This document shows, in pieces, positions 59,243-64,000 of a stretch of 64,000 bases of DNA; the first letter of the stretch is position 1, and each line of letters begins with the position of its first letter. Source of the stretch: an uncultured Clostridium sp. (GTDB lineage: Bacteria; Bacillota; Clostridia; Clostridiales; Clostridiaceae); assembly GCA_937927335.1 (NCBI GenBank), contig CALBDU010000012.1:1-64000 (forward strand), read 5' to 3'. The notes under the pieces were generated by a model. It did no database searches. It was given only the letters and a program-made list of their open reading frames with translations, and was not told the origin of the DNA. The position numbers were made by a program, and so were the translations under genes.

Positions 59243-61153
59243 ATGAACATATATTTGGCAGAGCAGGCAGGCTTTTGTTTCGGCGTGAAGCGTGCAGTAC
59301 AGGAGGCTCTCAAGGTACAGGAAGAATATAATAAAAGGGTATATACCCTGGGGCCTTTGATACATAATAATGATGTGGTAGATTTTTTAAAGGAAAAGGA
59401 TATCTATCCTATTGATATCGAAAATATAGATAAGCTCCAGTGTGGAGATGTTATAATAATAAGATCCCATGGAGTACCCCTTTCAACTAAAAAAATGCTG
59501 GAGGACAGACAGCTGGTTATATTGGATGCTACATGTCCTTTCGTTTCCAATATACAGCACATAGTAAAAAAATACTTTGAGCTTGGATATAAAATAATTA
59601 TTATTGGTGATAGATACCACCCGGAAGTTATCGGGATTAATGGATGGTGCGAAAATAGTGCCATTATTACTAAGGATGGCAATGAGCTTAATAATTTCAA
59701 AGCACGTGTATGCGTAGTTGCCCAAACCACAGAGAAGCAGGAAAACTGGGAAAAGGTCCTGGGCATCGTAGTTAAGAATTATAAAGAGTTTATCGGCTTC
59801 AATACTATCTGTAAGGCGACTTCAGAGAGGCAGCAATGTGCTGCAGACCTGTCAAAAGAAGTTGATATGATGGTAGTAATCGGAGGCAAAAACAGTTCAA
59901 ATACTACTAAGCTTTATGAAATTTGCAGTGAAAACTGTAAAAATACAATCCATGTGGAAAATTCACAGGAGATTTCCATGGATATACTCAAAAAAGATAT
60001 CAAAAGTATAGGTGTTACAGCTGGTGCATCAACACCGGACTGGATAATAAAGGAGGCAATATTAAAAATGGGCTATGAAAACAATATGGAAAACAATGAA
60101 CAGTTAGAATTTATGGAAAAAAACGATACCCAAATTGCGGTGGGCCAGGTTGTTAAGGGAGAGGTTATTTCAGTAAATGAAAAGGAAGCTTTCTTAAATA
60201 TCGGGTATAAAGCTGATGGAATACTGCCAAAGGATGAAGTGACAAAGGATGATAATGAAAGCCTTACAGAGCTCCTTAAAGCAGGAGAAGAAATCGAAGT
60301 TAAGGTAATAAAAAGAAGAAATGATGATGGATATGTGGTATTATCCAAAATCGAACTCCAGAGGGAAAAGGCATATGAAGATATTAAAGGCGCAAATGAT
60401 AATAAATCTACAATAAAGGTATTAATAAAGGAAGCATCAAATGCAGGACTAGTTGGAAGCTATAAGGGAGTAAGAGTGTTTATTCCTGCATCCCATGTGG
60501 AGCTTTTCCATGCATCAAACCTCCAGGAATATGTAGGAAAAGACCTTGATGTTAATATAATTGAATATAATAACCACAATAATAAAACAAGAATTGTAGC
60601 TTCAAGAAGAGAACTTCTGAAAGCAGAAAAGAGTAAAGCTGAGGAGAAAGCATGGAGCACGCTGGAGCAGGGAACTGTTGTTCAGGGTGAGGTTAAAAGG
60701 CTTACAGACTTTGGAGCATTTGTTGAAGTAAACGGAGTTGACGGTTTGCTGCACGTTTCAGAGATTTCCTGGGGAAGAGTTAACAAGCCTGGGGATGTAC
60801 TAAAAGTAGGAGATATGGTTAATGTCTATATTTTAGATATAGACAAGGATAAAAAGAAGCTTTCACTTAGTATGAAAAAGCTCATTGAAGATCCATGGAA
60901 CAATATCGACGCAAAATACCCAGTTGGTACAATAGTTATGGGTAAGGTTGTAAGATTTGCCAACTTTGGTGCATTTGTTGAGCTGGAACCTGGAGTAGAT
61001 GGATTGGTTCATATATCACAAATTAGCACAAAGAGAATTAATAAGCCGGAAAATGCACTAGAAATAGGTGAAATGGTTAAAGCAAAAATTCTTGATGTGG
61101 ATACAGAACAAAAGAAGATTGGATTAAGTATAAGAGAAGTGGATGAAGTATAA
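59243..61153 (+). CDS. ispH: IspH-ribosomal protein S1 fusion
   Basis: 636 residues. Residues 1-280 are 4-hydroxy-3-methylbut-2-enyl diphosphate reductase, the last enzyme of the MEP isoprenoid pathway: the three 4Fe-4S cysteines are in QAGFCFGVKRAV, LDATCPFVSN and NTICKATSERQ. Residues about 302-632 are four S1 RNA-binding repeats (for example QGEVKRLTDFGAFVEVNGVDG and KVVRFANFGAFVELEPGVDG), as in ribosomal protein S1. The fusion is characteristic of Clostridia. Why the two activities are joined is unknown. It follows cmk. Confidence 0.96.
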   Translation: MNIYLAEQAGFCFGVKRAVQEALKVQEEYNKRVYTLGPLIHNNDVVDFLKEKDIYPIDIENIDKLQCGDVIIIRSHGVPLSTKKMLEDRQLVILDATCPFVSNIQHIVKKYFELGYKIIIIGDRYHPEVIGINGWCENSAIITKDGNELNNFKARVCVVAQTTEKQENWEKVLGIVVKNYKEFIGFNTICKATSERQQCAADLSKEVDMMVVIGGKNSSNTTKLYEICSENCKNTIHVENSQEISMDILKKDIKSIGVTAGASTPDWIIKEAILKMGYENNMENNEQLEFMEKNDTQIAVGQVVKGEVISVNEKEAFLNIGYKADGILPKDEVTKDDNESLTELLKAGEEIEVKVIKRRNDDGYVVLSKIELQREKAYEDIKGANDNKSTIKVLIKEASNAGLVGSYKGVRVFIPASHVELFHASNLQEYVGKDLDVNIIEYNNHNNKTRIVASRRELLKAEKSKAEEKAWSTLEQGTVVQGEVKRLTDFGAFVEVNGVDGLLHVSEISWGRVNKPGDVLKVGDMVNVYILDIDKDKKKLSLSMKKLIEDPWNNIDAKYPVGTIVMGKVVRFANFGAFVELEPGVDGLVHISQISTKRINKPENALEIGEMVKAKILDVDTEQKKIGLSIREVDEV

Positions 61154-61170
61154 GCCATTAAAAGTGACAG

Positions 61171-61200
61171 GCGGTGCAGCAAAAGGCTGCGCCGCTTTTT
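61171..61200 (+). terminator. Intrinsic terminator after ispH-rpsA
   Basis: GCGGTGCAGC (61171-61180) pairs with GCTGCGCCGC (61186-61195), one G-U pair, then five Ts. Confidence 0.9.
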
Positions 61201-61220
61201 GTGTAGAAAGGATAAATAAT

Positions 61221-61892
61221 ATGCATAAAATATTGATTATTGAGGATGACAATATTATTGCAGGGGCTATAGAAAAGCATATAAAAACCTGGGGTTGTGA
61301 TGCAAGGAGCATTAAAAACTTTGAAAATGTTATTCATGAGTTTGTTCAGTATAACCCACAGCTTGTACTAATGGATATTTCACTGCCATTTTTTAACGGT
61401 TACTATTGGTGCTTAGAAATAAGAAAAGTATCGAAGGTTCCAATAATTTTTATTTCCTCTGCCTCGGACAACATGAATATAGTTATGGCTGTAAATATGG
61501 GGGGAGATGATTTTATATCCAAACCCTTTGACCTGGATGTGCTTACTGCTAAGGTTCAGGCCTTGTTGCGCCGTACCTATGACTTTGGAGGTCAATGCAG
61601 CCTTATTGAACATAAGGGGGTAGTTTTGAATATAAGTGATGCTACATTAATTTATAACAATCAAAAAATTGACCTTACTAAAAATGATTACAGAATAATG
61701 AAAGTGTTGATGGAAAATAAGGGAAAAACTGTTTCCAGGGATTTTCTAATGGAGAGACTATGGGAAAGTGACAGCTATGTTGATGAAAACACCTTAACAG
61801 TTAATATAACAAGGCTTAGAAAAAAGCTTGAAACCGCAGGCCTTAGCGATTTTATAACAACTAAAAAGGGTATGGGATACGAGGTGGAATAA
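61221..61892 (+). CDS. OmpR-family response regulator (BceR-like)
   Basis: 223 residues from ATG 61221 (GAAAGGAT upstream); the frame is open earlier but crosses the terminator. Receiver: E8-D9-D10, phosphoacceptor D52 in LVLMDISLP, K in FISKPFD. Winged-helix output about 130-223 (LTKNDYRIMKVLMENKGKTV, TVNITRLRKKL). It forms a pair with the kinase 2 bases downstream and probably controls the ABC transporter that follows. Confidence 0.92.
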   Translation: MHKILIIEDDNIIAGAIEKHIKTWGCDARSIKNFENVIHEFVQYNPQLVLMDISLPFFNGYYWCLEIRKVSKVPIIFISSASDNMNIVMAVNMGGDDFISKPFDLDVLTAKVQALLRRTYDFGGQCSLIEHKGVVLNISDATLIYNNQKIDLTKNDYRIMKVLMENKGKTVSRDFLMERLWESDSYVDENTLTVNITRLRKKLETAGLSDFITTKKGMGYEVE

Positions 61893-61893
61893 T

Positions 61894-62880
61894 ATGAGCA
61901 TATTATTTTCCTACATTAAAAGTAACAGAAAAACTATATTTATATTTGCTGTATTTACAATTATATTTTCAGGTATCTTTTCTTTATACAACCTGAATGT
62001 AGAGGCTGTATTCTATGCAGTAATTTTGTGTGTGTGCACCTGGATCATTTTTTCAGCCATAGACTGTCTGAATTTTTATAAACGACATAAGCTTTTGCAA
62101 GAGCTTCATTCAGGTATTACATTATCAGTTGATGGACTTCCTGTACCTCAAAATTTAATTGAAAAGGATTATCAGGAGTTAATTAAGGCATTGTACAAGG
62201 AGAAAGTGCAGTTAACTTCAAGGCTGGATGGCAGAATAAGTGACATGATTGATTATTACACTCTTTGGGCCCATCAGATAAAGACTCCAATTTCAGCCAT
62301 GCATCTGCTGCTTCAGAGCGAAGAAAGGGAAAATTGTGATCTTGATCTGGAGCTTATAAAAATTGAGCAATATGTTGAAATGGTACTGCAGTATTTAAGA
62401 CTGGGCAGCGATTTTACTGATTATGTTATTGGAAAATACAGCCTTGATGATATAATAAGACAGGCTGTAAGAAAATCTGCTAAGATTTTTATAAGTAAAA
62501 AAATAAGTCTTGATTTTAAAGAATCAAACAAACAGGTTCTCACAGATGAAAAGTGGCTGCTTTTTGTAGTGGAACAAATTTTATCAAATGCACTAAAATA
62601 TACGAATGCAGGCAAAATAAAAATTTATGTGGAAGGTTTTGAAACCCTGGTTATAGAGGATTCAGGTATGGGCATAAGGCAGGAGGACCTGCCAAGAGTT
62701 TTTGAAAAAGGTTTTACTGGATATAACGGCAGGGACCATAAAAAATCCACTGGTATAGGTTTATACCTGTGCAAAGAAATTTTAACAAAATTATCTCATA
62801 AAATCACCATCGAATCAGAACCAGGTACTGGAACTAAGGTTAAAATAGATTTTAATTCGGGAAAAATGTTGTTTGATTAA
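61894..62880 (+). CDS. Intramembrane-sensing histidine kinase (BceS-like)
   Basis: 328 residues. Two membrane helices close together (about 13-32 and 37-58) with almost no external loop, so it probably senses through a partner in the membrane. Phospho-acceptor H127 (LWAHQIKTPISAM), N box EQILSNALKYTNAGK and GIGLYLCKEIL complete the kinase. BceS-type kinases take their signal from the adjacent ABC permease when antimicrobial peptides are pumped. Confidence 0.92.
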   Translation: MSILFSYIKSNRKTIFIFAVFTIIFSGIFSLYNLNVEAVFYAVILCVCTWIIFSAIDCLNFYKRHKLLQELHSGITLSVDGLPVPQNLIEKDYQELIKALYKEKVQLTSRLDGRISDMIDYYTLWAHQIKTPISAMHLLLQSEERENCDLDLELIKIEQYVEMVLQYLRLGSDFTDYVIGKYSLDDIIRQAVRKSAKIFISKKISLDFKESNKQVLTDEKWLLFVVEQILSNALKYTNAGKIKIYVEGFETLVIEDSGMGIRQEDLPRVFEKGFTGYNGRDHKKSTGIGLYLCKEILTKLSHKITIESEPGTGTKVKIDFNSGKMLFD

Positions 62881-62893
62881 GAACCTTTCAAAA

Positions 62894-62959
62894 TTGTAAG
62901 CTACCGCTGGCTTTTGTAAGCCTGAATTATGGCTGGACCTTACCTCCCTTTGGTACAAT
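62894..62959 (+). promoter_or_regulatory. Activator-type promoter of the BceAB-like transporter
   Basis: TTGTAAGC occurs at 62894-62901 and 62914-62921, exactly 20 bp apart (two helix turns). An extended -10, TGGTACAAT (62951-62959), lies 30 bp downstream with no good -35. This is the expected arrangement for OmpR-family activation by the adjacent regulator. Confidence 0.6.
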
Positions 62960-62991
62960 AAACCTGATAAATAAGCAAAGGAGATAATTGT

Positions 62992-63759
62992 ATGACTATC
63001 CTACAAGTTAATAATCTTAAAAAAACTTATACTACCCGTTTTGGGGGCAATCAGGTACAGGCACTGTCCAATGTATCTTTTTCAGTTGAAAAGGGTGAAT
63101 ATGTGGCAATCATGGGTGAATCAGGATCGGGGAAGACAACTCTTTTAAATATAGTTGCATCCCTTGATAAGCCTACTAGTGGTGAGGTTAAGCTAAATGG
63201 CAAAAATATTGTATCAATAAGCGAAGCAGAAATTTCCGCCTTCCGAAGAGAAAACCTGGGCTTCGTATTTCAGGATTTTAACCTTTTAGATACCTTTTCA
63301 CTTCAGGACAATATATTTCTTCCTTTAGTGCTTTCAGGTAAAAAATATGAGGAAATGAGTTTAAGACTTGGCCCCATAGCAGCAAAACTTGGTATAAGCG
63401 ATATTTTATCAAAGTATCCATATGAAGTTTCAGGAGGGCAAAAGCAAAGAGCAGCTGTGGCCAGGGCACTGATTACAAGTCCCCAGTTGATTTTGGCTGA
63501 TGAACCTACGGGATCATTGGATTCAAAGGCTACTGACGGCCTTCTAAGGCTCTTTGACGGCATAAATGAAGAAGGGCAGACCATACTTATGGTTACACAC
63601 TCTACAAAGGCTGCCAGCCATGCTAAACGAGTGTTGTTTATAAAGGATGGGGAAGTATTTCACCAGATATATAAAGGAAATATGAAGGTTGAGGAAATGT
63701 ATGCAAAGATTTCGGATACTTTAACCATGCTTGCAGCAGGTGGTGAACAGCATGAGTAG
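62992..63759 (+). CDS. ABC transporter ATP-binding protein (BceA-like)
   Basis: 255 residues. Walker A GESGSGKTT, Q loop FVFQDFNLLDTFS, signature VSGGQKQRAAVARAL, Walker B LILADEPTGSLDS and H loop VTHST. The sequence fits the MacB/BceA group that pairs with a large FtsX-type permease, encoded next with an 8-base overlap. Such transporters protect against bacitracin-like and lantibiotic peptides. Confidence 0.94.
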   Translation: MTILQVNNLKKTYTTRFGGNQVQALSNVSFSVEKGEYVAIMGESGSGKTTLLNIVASLDKPTSGEVKLNGKNIVSISEAEISAFRRENLGFVFQDFNLLDTFSLQDNIFLPLVLSGKKYEEMSLRLGPIAAKLGISDILSKYPYEVSGGQKQRAAVARALITSPQLILADEPTGSLDSKATDGLLRLFDGINEEGQTILMVTHSTKAASHAKRVLFIKDGEVFHQIYKGNMKVEEMYAKISDTLTMLAAGGEQHE

Positions 63760-64000
63760 CCAATTTTATCCGAAGCTTGCGATTCAGAATATTAGAAAGA
63801 ACGGAAAGTTTTACTATCCATTTATAGTTACATGCATTGGTACGGTAGCTATGTTTTATATAATGTGCTCAATATCCTCCAATGGAGGCTTGAAAAAAAT
63901 GCCGGGTTATAACTCCCTGCAGCATATACTTAACCTGGGATGCATAGTGGTAGGAATATTTGCAGTGATATTTCTTTTCTATACAAATAGCTTTCTAATG
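63752..64000 (+). CDS. BceB-like ABC transporter permease, 5' part
   Basis: The frame opens at ATG 63752 inside the ATPase gene and runs off the window end (83 codons seen). It begins FYPKLAIQNIRKNGKFYYPF, the usual start of FtsX/BceB permeases, followed by TM1 (about 22-41) and TM2 (about 60-80). The large external domain expected in BceB would lie beyond the window. Confidence 0.88.
   Translation, partial: MSSQFYPKLAIQNIRKNGKFYYPFIVTCIGTVAMFYIMCSISSNGGLKKMPGYNSLQHILNLGCIVVGIFAVIFLFYTNSFLM

Noticed and set aside
1..64000. tRNA, rRNA, CRISPR, prophage or insertion sequences
   Set aside because: No tRNA T-loop consensus, repeat-spacer pattern, integrase, transposase or phage structural gene was recognised in the window.

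Overview
The window is 64 kb of a low-GC, endospore-forming Firmicute, most probably Clostridium or a close relative. The evidence is AT-rich intergenic DNA, strong GGAGG ribosome sites, sporulation and spore-wall genes (spoIIM, two DacF-type D,D-carboxypeptidases), pyruvate formate-lyase, the clostridial IspH-ribosomal protein S1 fusion and many clostridial-type riboswitches. It looks chromosomal throughout. I saw no transposase, phage module, CRISPR array, rRNA or tRNA.

Layout. 0-8.2 kb is a surface and signalling region: a secreted protein, a lone response regulator, a cell-wall-binding/Fn3 protein, two paralogous tandem-GGDEF proteins, a methyl-accepting chemotaxis protein behind a c-di-GMP-I riboswitch, and a MarR-GNAT fusion. 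8.6-10.2 kb holds an overlapping pair, a NeuD-like acyltransferase and a beta-keto acid cleavage enzyme. 10.2-18.9 kb is a housekeeping/sporulation run (nudF, spoIIM, deoB, pdp, dacF, cca-like, scpA, scpB, second dac). 19-24.6 kb has a ZTP riboswitch in front of pyruvate formate-lyase, then a sigma-54 activator and a cation/proton antiporter. 24.7-26.4 kb (minus strand) is a methyltransferase, NusG-domain-II, Gx-transporter operon. 26.5-33.5 kb is a long plus-strand run (2-dehydropantoate reductase-like, Ca2+/H+ antiporter, MBL hydrolase, YdcF, iron alcohol dehydrogenase, membrane MutS-like ATPase, dUTPase).

33.6-43.8 kb starts with cysS behind what reads as a complete ribosome-mediated attenuator: a 19-residue leader peptide with five consecutive Cys codons and mutually exclusive antiterminator and terminator helices. 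A metabolite-repair-like run follows (VOC, msrB, hydroxyacid dehydrogenase, nitrilase-family amidase), then a TPP riboswitch with thiW-thiM, a MASE3 sensor kinase and a divergent peptide deformylase. 43.9-50.5 kb has a tandem glycine riboswitch and amino acid permease, a macrodomain/phosphoesterase pair, a small Cys-rich protein with a hairpin over its ribosome site, and yedF. 50.8-61.2 kb has a membrane glycosyltransferase, rluB, an RpiR regulator, two apparently nucleotide-identical tandem gdhA genes, an HI0933-type flavoprotein, cmk and ispH-rpsA. The window ends inside a BceRSAB-like two-component/ABC transporter module.

The window is rich in RNA-level control: four metabolite riboswitches (c-di-GMP, ZTP, TPP, glycine), each followed by a recognisable intrinsic terminator, plus the Cys attenuator. 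The signals I judge most worth following are the cysS attenuator, the local c-di-GMP circuit, the identical gdhA pair and the acyltransferase/keto-acid-cleavage pair.
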